A DNA stretch of 64,000 nucleotides from JAQUOA01 sp037443785 (GTDB lineage: Bacteria; Bacteroidota; Ignavibacteria; UBA10030; UBA8401): NCBI GenBank assembly GCA_037443785.1, contig JBBINR010000010.1, positions 35,864 to 99,863 of the forward strand, written 5' to 3'. Both the position numbers and the translations under genes were made by a program. This document shows, one piece after another, positions 17,880-26,289 of this stretch (positions within the stretch are counted from its first letter, which is position 1; each line of letters opens with the position of its first letter). The notes below the pieces were generated by a model, which did not search any database, had not been told where the DNA came from, and worked only from the letters and a program-made list of their open reading frames with translations.

Positions 17880-18098
17880 TTATTTGTAACGATACGTGAT
17901 TCTTCCTTTGGTTAAATCATACGGAGACAATTCGACGGTCACTTTATCTCCGACCAAAATCTTTATGTAGTGCATGCGCATTTTTCCAGAAATATGCGCT
18001 AGTATTTCATGTCCGTTATCAAGTTTCACACGGAACGATGCGTTCGGGAGCGTATCTGTAATGACACCGTCAACTTTTATCGCGTCTTGTTTGGACAT
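17880..18098 (-). CDS. infA: Translation initiation factor IF-1
   Basis: 72 residues, the exact usual length. S1-like OB fold with VDGVITDTLPNASFRVKLDN, HISGKMRMHYIKILVGD and VELSPYDLTKGRITYRYK. Binds the 30S A site during initiation. Its ATG overlaps the map stop codon by one base (TAATG), which suggests translational coupling. Confidence 0.97.
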   Translation of the reverse strand: MSKQDAIKVDGVITDTLPNASFRVKLDNGHEILAHISGKMRMHYIKILVGDKVTVELSPYDLTKGRITYRYK

Positions 18099-18862
18099 TA
18101 ATTATAATTTGTTAAAACTTCTGCTTTATGTTTTCCAACAACGATCGTGTACTCATAGTGTGCGGAAGGTGCCCCGTCTTCTGTCACAATTGTCCATCTA
18201 TCCGGCAATGTCCGCACTTTGTACGTTCCAAGATTGATCATTGGTTCAATCGCCAGCGTCATCCCTGCACGCAACACAACACCTTTGTTTGGTTTGCCGT
18301 AATTCGGGACTTGCGGATCCTCGTGTAACTCTTTACCAACTCCATGGCCGACAAGATCGCGAACAACTGAAAAACCTTCTGCCTCTACCAACGATTGAAC
18401 TGCGTAAGCGATATCTCCAATTTTATTTCCTTCAATCGCTTTCTCAACGGCACGGTCTAACGATTCTTTCGTCACCCGCATCAACCGCTTCTTCTCATCT
18501 GAAACTTCTCCGACCGGAAATGTAAACGCCCCGTCTCCAAAAAATCCATTCTTTTTCGCGCCCACATCAATTGAAACAATTTCACCTTCACGTAAAACTC
18601 TTTTTCCAGGAATCCCGTGAACAACTTCATTTTCGACTGACACACACAACGTTCCGGGAAATGGATTGTCTATTTCACCATACCCCTTAAATGCCGGAAC
18701 CGCTCCGCAACTTCTTATGTAATCTTCGGCCATCGCGTCAAGCTGCAAAGTTGTTACACCGGGTTTAATTTGAGACTTCACCAACTTTATGACATCGGCA
18801 ACAATTCGGCAACTTTCCCGCATCAACTCGATTTCTTCTGCACTTTTTATGAAAATTGCCAT
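18098..18862 (-). CDS. map: Methionine aminopeptidase, type I
   Basis: 254 residues. The five metal ligands of the pita-bread fold are visible: D99 (VSIDVGAK), D110 (GFFGDGAF), H173 (GHGVGKELHED), E206 (AIEPMIN) and E237 (HYEYTIVV). H82 (VVHGIPG) is the substrate-side histidine. It removes the initiator Met from nascent proteins, so its place between secY and infA is functionally sensible. No adk lies between secY and map here, unlike in many Firmicutes and Actinobacteria. Confidence 0.97.
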   Translation of the reverse strand: MAIFIKSAEEIELMRESCRIVADVIKLVKSQIKPGVTTLQLDAMAEDYIRSCGAVPAFKGYGEIDNPFPGTLCVSVENEVVHGIPGKRVLREGEIVSIDVGAKKNGFFGDGAFTFPVGEVSDEKKRLMRVTKESLDRAVEKAIEGNKIGDIAYAVQSLVEAEGFSVVRDLVGHGVGKELHEDPQVPNYGKPNKGVVLRAGMTLAIEPMINLGTYKVRTLPDRWTIVTEDGAPSAHYEYTIVVGKHKAEVLTNYN

Positions 18863-18888
18863 GGTGAAATCAATCCGTGAATGGTCCG

Positions 18889-20229
18889 TTATCGACCGAT
18901 TCGACCTTTGATTTTTCCGCTCTTCATAAATCCATCATAGTGGCGCATCAACAAGTGCGATTCAATCTGTTGCAATGTATCAAGTGCAACACCAACAATA
19001 ATCAACAAACTTGTGCCGCCGAAGAATGATGCAAAACTCGGCGTAATTCCAAACTTCGTCATGAATGCCGGTAAAATTGCGACGATAGCCAACGCAATAG
19101 AACCCGGGAGCGTAATTTTTGTAAGAATATTATCGATAAAATCCGACGTATGTTTTCCGGGACGAATACCTGGAATGAAACCGCCATTCTTTTGCATGTT
19201 GTCCGCAACATCCGTTGGATTAAATGCGATCGCCGTATAAAAATACGTGAAGAACACGATCATTAATGCATAGAAAAATGAATACGTAAACGATGTGTGA
19301 TCAAGATACCCGGATATCGATCCGACAAATTCACTTTCGGGAAAGAATGTCAAAATCGTGCTTGGGATAAACATAATCGATTGCGCAAAAATAATCGGCA
19401 TAACACCGGCGGTATTCACGCGCATCGGAATATATTGCGTAACGCCGCCATACACTTTTCGTCCGACAACACGCTTTGCATATTGCACCGGAATTCGACG
19501 GGTTCCCTGAGTTATCATGACAACACCCGCGATGATCAATAACATCGCAGCCCAAATAATCAGTTCTATAATAAATGGACGAGCACCGGATCCTACCAGC
19601 TGCAATTCATCCAAAATGGCATGAGGGAAACGAGCAATAATTCCGATGAAGATAATTAACGAAATACCATTTCCAATTCCTCGTTCAGTAATTTGTTCGC
19701 CAAGCCACATCATAAACATTGTTCCTGCGGTGAGAAACAACATTGTACTGAATGAGAAAAGAACTCCTTGCACTTCAACAGGAACAATCGGTATGCCATT
19801 CGCATTCAAACTTCCCAAACGAACGCTGACTCCCCACGCTTGCAGGAGCGAGATTCCGACAGTACCTACACGAGTATATTGATTAATCTTCTTTCGTCCG
19901 GCTTCACCTTCTTTTTGAAGTTTCTGAAAGAACGGCACAACCGCACCAAGCAGCTGGATAATAATCGATGCACTAATGTAGGGCATAATACCAAGTGCGA
20001 AGATGGCGGCATTACTAAATGCTCCACCGACAAAAAGATCATACAATCCGAAGAGCGTATTTGATGCTTGATTTCGCATCGACTCCGCAAGCACTCCAGC
20101 ATCAACACCGGGAAGAGTGACGTGAGAACCGATTCGGACAACGATTAATAATCCGGCAGTAAACAACAATCGCGTTCGGAGTTCTTCGATCTTAAAAATA
20201 TTTCTAAAATTTTCTGTAATCTTACTCAT
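18889..20229 (-). CDS. secY: Preprotein translocase subunit SecY
   Basis: 446 residues with ten predicted membrane helices, the pore of the Sec translocon. Signatures include RLLFTAGLLIVVRIGSHVTL (helix 1), GIMPYISASIIIQLL (helix 2), the GERGIGNG-like loop (ITERGIGNGISLIIF) and the cytoplasmic loop QGTRRIPVQYAKRVVG that docks SecA and the ribosome. Starts 10 nt after rplO. Partner SecE is encoded about 25 kb upstream in the same ribosomal block. Confidence 0.98.
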   Translation of the reverse strand: MSKITENFRNIFKIEELRTRLLFTAGLLIVVRIGSHVTLPGVDAGVLAESMRNQASNTLFGLYDLFVGGAFSNAAIFALGIMPYISASIIIQLLGAVVPFFQKLQKEGEAGRKKINQYTRVGTVGISLLQAWGVSVRLGSLNANGIPIVPVEVQGVLFSFSTMLFLTAGTMFMMWLGEQITERGIGNGISLIIFIGIIARFPHAILDELQLVGSGARPFIIELIIWAAMLLIIAGVVMITQGTRRIPVQYAKRVVGRKVYGGVTQYIPMRVNTAGVMPIIFAQSIMFIPSTILTFFPESEFVGSISGYLDHTSFTYSFFYALMIVFFTYFYTAIAFNPTDVADNMQKNGGFIPGIRPGKHTSDFIDNILTKITLPGSIALAIVAILPAFMTKFGITPSFASFFGGTSLLIIVGVALDTLQQIESHLLMRHYDGFMKSGKIKGRIGR

Positions 20230-20239
20230 TACGTTTCAC

Positions 20240-20728
20240 TCAGGCTTTGGCAGCAGGTTGTTCTCGCGCGATCTCTTGCGTTGAACCACCGACGGCTGTA
20301 ATTTTTTCAACTGCAGATTTGCTGAACTTGTGAGCTGTGACAGCGAGCTTTGCTTTTAATTCCCCGTTACCAAGAATTTTTATCAACGATTTCTTGCTGG
20401 AAACCGCACCGACATTAAACAATACTTCGGGATTAACGATCCCGCCGGCGATTTTTTTCTCTTCTACCAATTTTTGCAACGATTCAACATTAACAACGGC
20501 AACTTCAACTCTGTTGACCGGTGTAAAACCGTATTTCGGAAGACGACGAACTAACGGCATCTGTCCGCCTTCAAAATTTCTTTTTTGACCAGAACCAGAG
20601 CGTGAACCCTGCCCCTTGTGACCGCGCGTGGATGTGCCGCCATGACCTGAGCCTTGACCACGCCCAATGCGTTTTGTTTTTTTTCTTGAACCTTTTGCGT
20701 AATGAAGATTGCTTAAAATATCTGCCAT
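20240..20728 (-). CDS. rplO: 50S ribosomal protein L15
   Basis: 162 residues. The Gly/Arg/Lys-rich extension RIGRGQGSGHGGTSTRGHKG reaches into the 23S core, followed by FEGGQMPLVRRLPKYGF and the globular C-terminal domain. About 18 residues longer than E. coli L15, the extra being an Ala-rich tail (REQPAAKA). Confidence 0.96.
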   Translation of the reverse strand: MADILSNLHYAKGSRKKTKRIGRGQGSGHGGTSTRGHKGQGSRSGSGQKRNFEGGQMPLVRRLPKYGFTPVNRVEVAVVNVESLQKLVEEKKIAGGIVNPEVLFNVGAVSSKKSLIKILGNGELKAKLAVTAHKFSKSAVEKITAVGGSTQEIAREQPAAKA

Positions 20729-20777
20729 ATTTCTCCTGTAGTAACTATCGCTCCGGAGTTGGAGCTCGCTTACTAGA

Positions 20778-20972
20778 TTAGTCTTTTACTTCTTCTACTT
20801 TAATGAGATGACGAACTGCGTTGATCATGCCTCTGATTTGAGGTGTATCAGTGTGAACGACAGAATAATTCGGCCGTCCGAGTCCGAGTGCTTTAATCGT
20901 CTCTTTATGTTTTTGAAGCGTGTCGATAATGCTGACTGTTTGTGTGATTTTAATTTTTTTCGGCGCTGCCAT
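20778..20972 (-). CDS. rpmD: 50S ribosomal protein L30
   Basis: 64 residues with KIKITQTVSIIDTLQKHKET, IKALGLGRPNYSVVHTDTPQ and the family end RGMINAVRHLIKVEE. Small 50S protein; sits between rpsE and rplO as usual. Confidence 0.95.
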   Translation of the reverse strand: MAAPKKIKITQTVSIIDTLQKHKETIKALGLGRPNYSVVHTDTPQIRGMINAVRHLIKVEEVKD

Positions 20973-20990
20973 TATATACTCACGAAATTT

Positions 20991-21494
20991 TTAGTTTTGA
21001 AAAAGTTCTTGCACCGAAACGCCGCGTTCTTCCGCTACCATTTTTGCATCGCGCATGGAGAGTAACGCCTGTAACGTTGCTTTCACAATGTTATGCGGAT
21101 TTGGTGATCCCATTTGTTTCGTAAGAACATCTTTGACCCCTGCCATTTCAAGAACTGCACGAACTCCGCCGCCGGCGATCAAACCGGTTCCGGGAGCTGC
21201 AGGACGCAACAACACTTTGCCTGCTCCAAACTTCCCGACAATTTCATGCGGTACCGTTCCTTTGATGATCGGAACTTTCACCACATTTTTCTTTGCGTCA
21301 TCCGTTCCTTTGGAAATTGCGTCGGCAACTTCATTTGCTTTGCCAAGCCCGATACCAACATGACCGTTTCCGTCTCCAACAACCACGATCGCATTAAAAC
21401 TGAAACGACGTCCGCCCTTCACAACTTTCGCTACACGGTTGATGTGTACCAGTTTGTCTTTTAAATCTAATTCGCTTGCTTTAATTCGTGCCAA
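20991..21494 (-). CDS. rpsE: 30S ribosomal protein S5
   Basis: 167 residues, the E. coli length. Start is TTG at 21492-21494, with GAGGT 6 nt upstream; no in-frame ATG is better placed. Double-stranded-RNA-binding-like domain KDKLVHINRVAKVVKGGRRF, VVVGDGNGHVGIGLGKANEV, then the C-terminal domain with GTGLIAGGGVRAVLE. Acts in decoding fidelity. Separated from rplR by a tRNA-Gln gene. Confidence 0.96.
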   Translation of the reverse strand: MARIKASELDLKDKLVHINRVAKVVKGGRRFSFNAIVVVGDGNGHVGIGLGKANEVADAISKGTDDAKKNVVKVPIIKGTVPHEIVGKFGAGKVLLRPAAPGTGLIAGGGVRAVLEMAGVKDVLTKQMGSPNPHNIVKATLQALLSMRDAKMVAEERGVSVQELFQN

Positions 21495-21535
21495 GGTAAA
21501 ACCTCACATTGATTAAAAAAATCTTTTATGGTAAG

Positions 21536-21606
21536 CTGTCGGGAGAGGAGTCGAACCTCTACATACGCCTCCAAAGGGCGCTGTCCTGCCATTAGACGAC
21601 CCGACA
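21536..21606 (-). tRNA. tRNA-Gln (anticodon TTG), embedded in the spc operon
   Basis: 71 nt. Acceptor stem TGTCGGG/CCCGACA, D-arm GTC...GAC, anticodon stem GCGCC/GGCGT around loop CTTTGGA (anticodon TTG), and T-arm AGAGG-TTCGACT-CCTCT all pair. U1-A72 and discriminator G73 are typical glutamine-tRNA identity features. The CCA end is not encoded. It lies 6 nt after the rplR stop and 41 nt before the rpsE start, on the same strand, so it should be cut out of the ribosomal-protein mRNA. Confidence 0.95.
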
Positions 21607-21612
21607 AGCATT

Positions 21613-21981
21613 TTAAAATTTTAAGCCACCCTCACGAGCGCCATCAGCAAGAGCCTTCACTCGTCCATGGTATAAATATCCGTTACGATCGAACACAACG
21701 GTTTCAATTTTTTTCTCGATCGCTTTTTTTGCAAGAAGCTTTCCGACAACAACACTCTTTTGAATCTTTGTTTTTGCTGCAGCAATTTCTTCTTTAATCT
21801 CTTTGGAATTCGAAGACAACGCAACCAGCGTTTTTCCCGCTGTATCGTCGACGATTTGTCCATAAATCTCGTTCAAGCTTCGATAAACAGAAAGCCGCGG
21901 TCGTTCGGTAGTCCCGTAGATCTTTTTCTTAATCGTTGATTTGATTCGTAAACGGCGTTTATTAAATTCTTTTTTTATCAT
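21613..21981 (-). CDS. rplR: 50S ribosomal protein L18
   Basis: 122 residues. KKIYGTTERPRLSVYRSLNE, IYGQIVDDTAGKTLVALSS and the C-terminal FDRNGYLYHGRVKALADGAR are the L18 core, which binds 5S rRNA with L5. Immediately upstream of the embedded tRNA-Gln, an unusual neighbour. Confidence 0.96.
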   Translation of the reverse strand: MIKKEFNKRRLRIKSTIKKKIYGTTERPRLSVYRSLNEIYGQIVDDTAGKTLVALSSNSKEIKEEIAAAKTKIQKSVVVGKLLAKKAIEKKIETVVFDRNGYLYHGRVKALADGAREGGLKF

Positions 21982-22002
21982 ATGCGTTCATTCAAATTGA
22001 AA

Positions 22003-22548
22003 TTATTTCGATCCTGCTGCGGTTTTGCCGGCTTTACGACGGATAACCTCATTCTCATACTTCACGCCTTTACCTTTATACGGTTCTGGTTCTTTGAAGG
22101 ATCGAATTTTTGCCGCAACAAGTCCAACAAGTTGTTTATCGAATCCGGAAATCACAATGTTCGTTTGTGTCGGGGTTTCGATCTTTACGGTTTCCGGTGC
22201 GCGGAAAACGATCGGATGCGAGAATCCGAGGGCGAGTTGAAGATTCTTTCCCTTCACTTCAGCACGGTAACCAACACCGACAAGTTCAAGCTTTTTGCTG
22301 AATCCTTCAGCAACGCCTTTTACCATGTTCGCAATGTTAGCACGCGTAGTGCCATGCAATGCACGGTCCGGACGTTCATCGGTTTTCCGGATAACGTGAA
22401 TTTCTTTATCCTTCACTTCGACCGTAATGCGCGGGTGAATATTCTCTTTCAACTCTCCGTTTTTTCCTTTGACCGTGACAACATTCTTGTTGACACTGAC
22501 GGTGATACCGTTCGGAATAACAACCGGTTTTTTACCAATACGTGACAC
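22003..22548 (-). CDS. rplF: 50S ribosomal protein L6
   Basis: 181 residues from GTG at 22546-22548, with AAGGAG upstream. The two L6 domains are clear: MSRIGKKPVVIPNGITVSVN and, in the second, VGYRAEVKGKNLQLALGFSH, with the end PYKGKGVKYENEVIRRKAGK. Located near the GTPase centre of the 50S. Confidence 0.97.
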   Translation of the reverse strand: MSRIGKKPVVIPNGITVSVNKNVVTVKGKNGELKENIHPRITVEVKDKEIHVIRKTDERPDRALHGTTRANIANMVKGVAEGFSKKLELVGVGYRAEVKGKNLQLALGFSHPIVFRAPETVKIETPTQTNIVISGFDKQLVGLVAAKIRSFKEPEPYKGKGVKYENEVIRRKAGKTAAGSK

Positions 22549-22560
22549 TGTAATCTCCTT

Positions 22561-22959
22561 TTACCAAATAAGGCAGAGAACTTCTCCGCCAACGTTTTCT
22601 TTTCGTGCTTGTCTGTCGGACATCAATCCTTTTGGTGTCGAGACAATCGCAAGGCCAAGTCCATTATTTACGCGCGGAAGATCGTCAACCGGTCGATACA
22701 CTCTTCGGCCGGGCGTGCTCACGCGGCGTGTTCCTTTGATCACATTTTTTCCATTGAAATACCGTAATGCGATCCGGATCGAACCTTGTTTCGTGGTTGT
22801 ATCAACAACGTCGAACGCGGTAATGAGTTTATTTTCCGCCAAAATGCGGGTGATTTCTTTTTTTAAATTCGATGCAGGAATTTCTACTCGTTTATGTTTC
22901 GCTTGAATTGCATTGCGAAGCCGTGTAAGATAATCTGCAATTGGATCTGAATGAGCCAT
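22561..22959 (-). CDS. rpsH: 30S ribosomal protein S8
   Basis: 132 residues. MAHSDPIADYLTRLRNAIQA, VEIPASNLKKEITRIL and the C-terminal STPKGLMSDRQARKENVGGE are diagnostic. Central-domain 30S protein; in E. coli it represses the spc operon near rplE. No matching site was looked for in detail here. Confidence 0.97.
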   Translation of the reverse strand: MAHSDPIADYLTRLRNAIQAKHKRVEIPASNLKKEITRILAENKLITAFDVVDTTTKQGSIRIALRYFNGKNVIKGTRRVSTPGRRVYRPVDDLPRVNNGLGLAIVSTPKGLMSDRQARKENVGGEVLCLIW

Positions 22960-22985
22960 CGTGAAACGTTCTCCTAATTTCTCGT

Positions 22986-23255
22986 TTACCAGCTTGCTTT
23001 TACAAGACCGGGAATTTTTCCTTCGTGGGCAAGTTTTCGTAACATCAAACGTGAAAGACCGAATTTACGGTAGTATCCTCGCGTACGACCTGTAAGGTTG
23101 CAGCGGTTATGCAATCTCACCGGATTGCTGTCGCGCGGTAATTGACGAAGCCCTTCAACATCACCGGCCTCCATCAACTCTTTTCTTTTCGCGGCATACT
23201 TTGCAACTATTTTTTCTCGTCGTCGTTGCCGAGCAACTGAACTTAATTTTGCCAT
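22986..23255 (-). CDS. rpsN: 30S ribosomal protein S14, zinc-free form
   Basis: 89 residues. ARQRRREKIVAKYAAKRKEL, LPRDSNPVRLHNRCNLTGR and YYRKFGLSRLMLRKLAHEG identify S14. There is a single Cys and no CxxC pair, so this is the C-minus form, in contrast to the zinc-binding L36 and L33 in the same block. Confidence 0.97.
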   Translation of the reverse strand: MAKLSSVARQRRREKIVAKYAAKRKELMEAGDVEGLRQLPRDSNPVRLHNRCNLTGRTRGYYRKFGLSRLMLRKLAHEGKIPGLVKASW

Positions 23256-23264
23256 AATTTTCCT

Positions 23265-23900
23265 TTAGCTTGCTTTTGCTACTGGTTGTTCACGTTTAAC
23301 AAATGGAACTCCGAACAGCTTCAACAATTCCATTGCTTCCATATCGGTATTAGCCGTAGTAACAAACGTAATATCCATTCCCGAAATTTTTGTTACTTTA
23401 TCGGCATCAATTTCCGGAAAAATAATTTGTTCCTTAATTCCAAGGGTGTAATTTCCGCGTCCATCAAATGAACGATCCGATACGCCGCGGAAGTCGCGGA
23501 TCTGCGGCATCGCCAATGAGATTAGGCGATCCAAAAATTCATACATCATTCTGCTGCGAAGCGTTACGCGAACACCGATCGGCAATCCCTGACGAAGCTT
23601 GAAATTCGAAATAGCTTTCTTTGCTTTTGTGACGGCAACTTTTTGTCCGGTGATTGCTTCAAGTTCCGTAACGGCCGTTTCGATTAATTTTGCATCTTGC
23701 GTCGCACCGCCGACACCGATATTAACAGCGATCTTCTCAAGTTTCGGCACTTGCATTACATTTTTATAGTTGAATCGTTTCATCATTGCAGAAACGATTT
23801 CCTTTTTATATTTCTCTGCTAAACGAGGATAAACGCCGATATCACGAACACCCGGTCCGCCTTTCGTCTTTTCCTCTTTTTGTTTTTTCTCTTTTGCCAT
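23265..23900 (-). CDS. rplE: 50S ribosomal protein L5
   Basis: 211 residues. The core PRLAEKYKKEIVSAMMKRF, KAISNFKLRQGLPIGVRVTL, RDFRGVSDRSFDGRGNY and GIKEQIIFPEID match L5, which binds 5S rRNA. A Lys/Glu-rich N-terminal extension of about 24 residues (MAKEKKQKEEKTKGGPGVRD) is absent in E. coli. A start further in would be possible but lacks a better SD. Confidence 0.95.
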   Translation of the reverse strand: MAKEKKQKEEKTKGGPGVRDIGVYPRLAEKYKKEIVSAMMKRFNYKNVMQVPKLEKIAVNIGVGGATQDAKLIETAVTELEAITGQKVAVTKAKKAISNFKLRQGLPIGVRVTLRSRMMYEFLDRLISLAMPQIRDFRGVSDRSFDGRGNYTLGIKEQIIFPEIDADKVTKISGMDITFVTTANTDMEAMELLKLFGVPFVKREQPVAKAS

Positions 23901-23950
23901 AATCTTCTCGTTAATTATGCATTACGTTATTCGCGTAACACCTTGTAATA

Positions 23951-24274
23951 TTAAAACAACTCACCGCTTTTCTTTGCAACTCTCATTACTTTCTTTTTAC
24001 CGGAAACAGAATCCTTCGTGCGCACATACCCTATTCGCGTCTTTTCTCCGCCTTTTGGATCTTTGATCATCACATTGGAAACATGGATGGGTGCTTCTTT
24101 TTGGACAACGCCACCTTGAGGATTGCTCTGCGAGGGACGTGTATGGCGTTTTACGATATTCACGCCTTCAACAATAATTCTGCTTTTCTCAGGAAATACT
24201 TTCAGCACTTTTCCTTCTTTCCCTTTTGCGTTTCCTGCGATAACAACAACGGTATCATTCTTTTTTACATTCAT
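23951..24274 (-). CDS. rplX: 50S ribosomal protein L24
   Basis: 107 residues from the ATG at 24272-24274. A longer open frame upstream would overlap rplN, while this start leaves a 19-nt gap and a purine-rich AAAGAGAA before it. The KOW motif (DTVVVIAGNAKGKEGKVLKV), GVNIVKRHTRPSQSNPQGGV and IGYVRTKDS are typical. Assembly-initiator protein of the 50S. Confidence 0.95.
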   Translation of the reverse strand: MNVKKNDTVVVIAGNAKGKEGKVLKVFPEKSRIIVEGVNIVKRHTRPSQSNPQGGVVQKEAPIHVSNVMIKDPKGGEKTRIGYVRTKDSVSGKKKVMRVAKKSGELF

Positions 24275-24293
24275 GATCAATTCTCTTTCTGAA

Positions 24294-24662
24294 TTACAAT
24301 ACTTCGGGTGCAAGTGAAACGATTTTCATGAATTGTTTTTCACGAAGTTCGCGGGCAACGGGTCCAAAAATACGGGTGCCCTTCGGTTCATTCTGTGCGG
24401 TAATCAACACAACGGCATTTTCGTCAAAACGAATATAGGAACCGTCTTTGCGTCCTACTTCTTTTTTTGTACGAACAACAACCGCACGCGAAACATCTCC
24501 CTTTTTTACTGCAGCACCGGGAATTGCCGCCTTCACCGACACAACAACCAGATCACCGACTGAAGCGTATCGTCGATCGTGTCCGCCGAGCACGCGAATG
24601 CATCGGACTTTCTTCGCACCTGAATTATCTGCTACTACTAAATTGGTTTCTTCTTGAATCAT
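24294..24662 (-). CDS. rplN: 50S ribosomal protein L14
   Basis: 122 residues. MIQEETNLVVADNSGAKKVR, GDLVVVSVKAAIPGAAVKKG and TRIFGPVARELREKQFMKIV are the L14 core. Forms intersubunit bridges and contacts L19. Confidence 0.97.
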   Translation of the reverse strand: MIQEETNLVVADNSGAKKVRCIRVLGGHDRRYASVGDLVVVSVKAAIPGAAVKKGDVSRAVVVRTKKEVGRKDGSYIRFDENAVVLITAQNEPKGTRIFGPVARELREKQFMKIVSLAPEVL

Positions 24663-24683
24663 TGTCGTCTCCGGACAAAACTG

Positions 24684-24941
24684 TTATTGTGCTTTTGCAA
24701 CGATTTCAACTAAACGCCATCGTTTCAATTTACTGATCGGGCGTGTTTCCATAATTAACACGGTATCGCCGATTCCCGCTTCATTCTTTTCATCATGAGC
24801 GTAAAACTTGGTCGTGCGCTTATAATATTTTTTATAAAGCGGGTGAGCAACTCTGCGTTCAACGGCAACAACAATGCCCTTTTGCATTTTATTGCTGACC
24901 ACTTTACCGGTTCGAGTCTTGCGATTATTACGTGTTTCCAT
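24684..24941 (-). CDS. rpsQ: 30S ribosomal protein S17
   Basis: 85 residues starting METRNNRKTRTGKVVSNKMQ. Two tandem ATGs (24942-24944 and 24939-24941) follow AGAGGA. I choose the second because the first leaves only one base after the SD. An upstream TTG at 24956 would contain the SD inside the gene. OB-fold protein with HPLYKKYYKRTTKFYAHDE; binds 16S rRNA 5' domain. Confidence 0.93.
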   Translation of the reverse strand: METRNNRKTRTGKVVSNKMQKGIVVAVERRVAHPLYKKYYKRTTKFYAHDEKNEAGIGDTVLIMETRPISKLKRWRLVEIVAKAQ

Positions 24942-24965
24942 CATTCCTCTAAACAAAAAAATGTA

Positions 24966-25169
24966 CTATGCTTTCGCTTTTGCTAATTCGCGCTCGCGCA
25001 AAATTGTTTTGATGCGAGCATTGTCTTTACGAAGTAACGTGAATTGTGATGTGTTCTCAACCTGGCTTGTCGCCTTTTGGAACTTCATTGTAGAAAGAGT
25101 ATTGTTGTTCTCCTCAATTCTCTTCAGCAATTCTTCATCCGTCAATTGTCGAATTTCATTCGATTTCAT
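24966..25169 (-). CDS. rpmC: 50S ribosomal protein L29
   Basis: 67 residues, two-helix protein: MKSNEIRQLTDEELLKRIEE, then LSTMKFQKATSQVENTSQF and RIKTILRERELAKAKA. GGAG lies before the ATG. Located at the tunnel exit beside L23. Confidence 0.96.
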   Translation of the reverse strand: MKSNEIRQLTDEELLKRIEENNNTLSTMKFQKATSQVENTSQFTLLRKDNARIKTILRERELAKAKA

Positions 25170-25180
25170 TTCTCTACTCC

Positions 25181-25600
25181 TTATGCAGCCAAGTCAATAC
25201 GTGTAACAAACTTTGTTTTGATCGGAAGCTTGTGTGCCGCTAATGTCAATGCTTCCTGTGCTAATTCCTTTTTTATGCCGCCCACTTCGAACATGATGCG
25301 TCCCGGCTTTACCACGGCAACCCAAAACTCCGGTGCTCCTTTACCGCTACCCATACGAGTTTCGGCAGGCTTCTTTGTTGCTGGTTTGTCCGGAAAAATT
25401 CTGATCCAGACTTTTCCTTCACGCTTCATTAAGCGGGTTAACGCAACGCGAGCTGCTTCAATCTGACGGGCAGTAATCCATGCCGGCTCCATCGCTTTCA
25501 ATCCGTAATCGCCGAAAGCCACTGTTGCGCCGCGTGTTGCAACACCGCTCATTCGTCCGCGCTGCGTTTTTCTGTATTTAACTCTTTTTGGCATTAACAT
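25181..25600 (-). CDS. rplP: 50S ribosomal protein L16
   Basis: 139 residues. The ATG at 25600 is chosen because GGAG lies 9 nt upstream; an ATG two codons later is possible. PKRVKYRKTQRGRMSGVATR, ITARQIEAARVALTR, WIRIFPDKPATKKPAETRMG and MFEVGGIKKELAQEAL identify L16, which helps position A-site tRNA. Confidence 0.97.
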   Translation of the reverse strand: MLMPKRVKYRKTQRGRMSGVATRGATVAFGDYGLKAMEPAWITARQIEAARVALTRLMKREGKVWIRIFPDKPATKKPAETRMGSGKGAPEFWVAVVKPGRIMFEVGGIKKELAQEALTLAAHKLPIKTKFVTRIDLAA

Positions 25601-25625
25601 AATTTAAAACTCCGATTCCAATTTC

Positions 25626-26270
25626 TTATTGACGATTGCTGTTTCGATCAAGAATTTCGCCTTTGCATATCCACACTTTGACGCCAATCTTTCCGTAGAT
25701 CGTTGCTGCTTCGGCGTGTGCGTAATCGATATCAGCGCGAATGGTGTGAAGCGGAATTCTTCCATCTTTATATTGTTCCGATCGTGCAATTTCAGCGCCG
25801 CCCAAACGTCCGGCACACATCACGCGAATTCCTTCAGCACCCATCCTCATTGCTGCCGTGATTGCTTGTTTCATTGCTCGGCGAAACGCGATACGGCCTT
25901 CCAACTGTGACGCAATATTTTCTGCTACCAATTGCGCATCGAGTTCGGGACGTTTAATTTCGTTGATGAGGATTTTTACTTCTTTATTGGTTACTTTTTT
26001 TAACTCTTCTTCAAGCTGGGTAATTTCTTTTCCGCTCTTGCCAATCACAACGCCAGGACGGGAGGTGTGAATGGTGATTCTAACATTCTTTGCTGTTCGC
26101 TCAATCTGAAGTTTCGATACTCCAGCTTTTTTTAATCGGTTGCGAAGGTAATTTCTGACAACGTAATCTTCCTGCAATTTAACAGCATAATTTTTATCAT
26201 CATACCAGTTGGAATCCCAATTTCTGATGACCCCTAATCGAAAACCTACCGGATTAATTTTCTGTCCCAA
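25626..26270 (-). CDS. rpsC: 30S ribosomal protein S3 (TTG start)
   Basis: 214 residues from TTG at 26268-26270. AGGAG (26276-26280) sits 5 nt before it and the protein then begins GQKINPVGFRLGVIRNWDSN, exactly as in the family. A longer frame from 26318 would overlap rplV and add 16 unrelated residues. The KH domain (GVVIGKSGKEITQLEEEL) and C-terminal domain (RRAMKQAITAAMRMGAEGIR) are intact. Lines the mRNA entry channel. Confidence 0.95.
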   Translation of the reverse strand: MGQKINPVGFRLGVIRNWDSNWYDDKNYAVKLQEDYVVRNYLRNRLKKAGVSKLQIERTAKNVRITIHTSRPGVVIGKSGKEITQLEEELKKVTNKEVKILINEIKRPELDAQLVAENIASQLEGRIAFRRAMKQAITAAMRMGAEGIRVMCAGRLGGAEIARSEQYKDGRIPLHTIRADIDYAHAEAATIYGKIGVKVWICKGEILDRNSNRQ

Positions 26271-26289
26271 AGTAGCTCCTTGGCTATAA

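Noticed and set aside
21982..22545. Plus-strand open frame of 187 codons
   Set aside because: It is the exact antisense of rplF, whose minus-strand product is unmistakable; the plus frame has no SD and no family resemblance.
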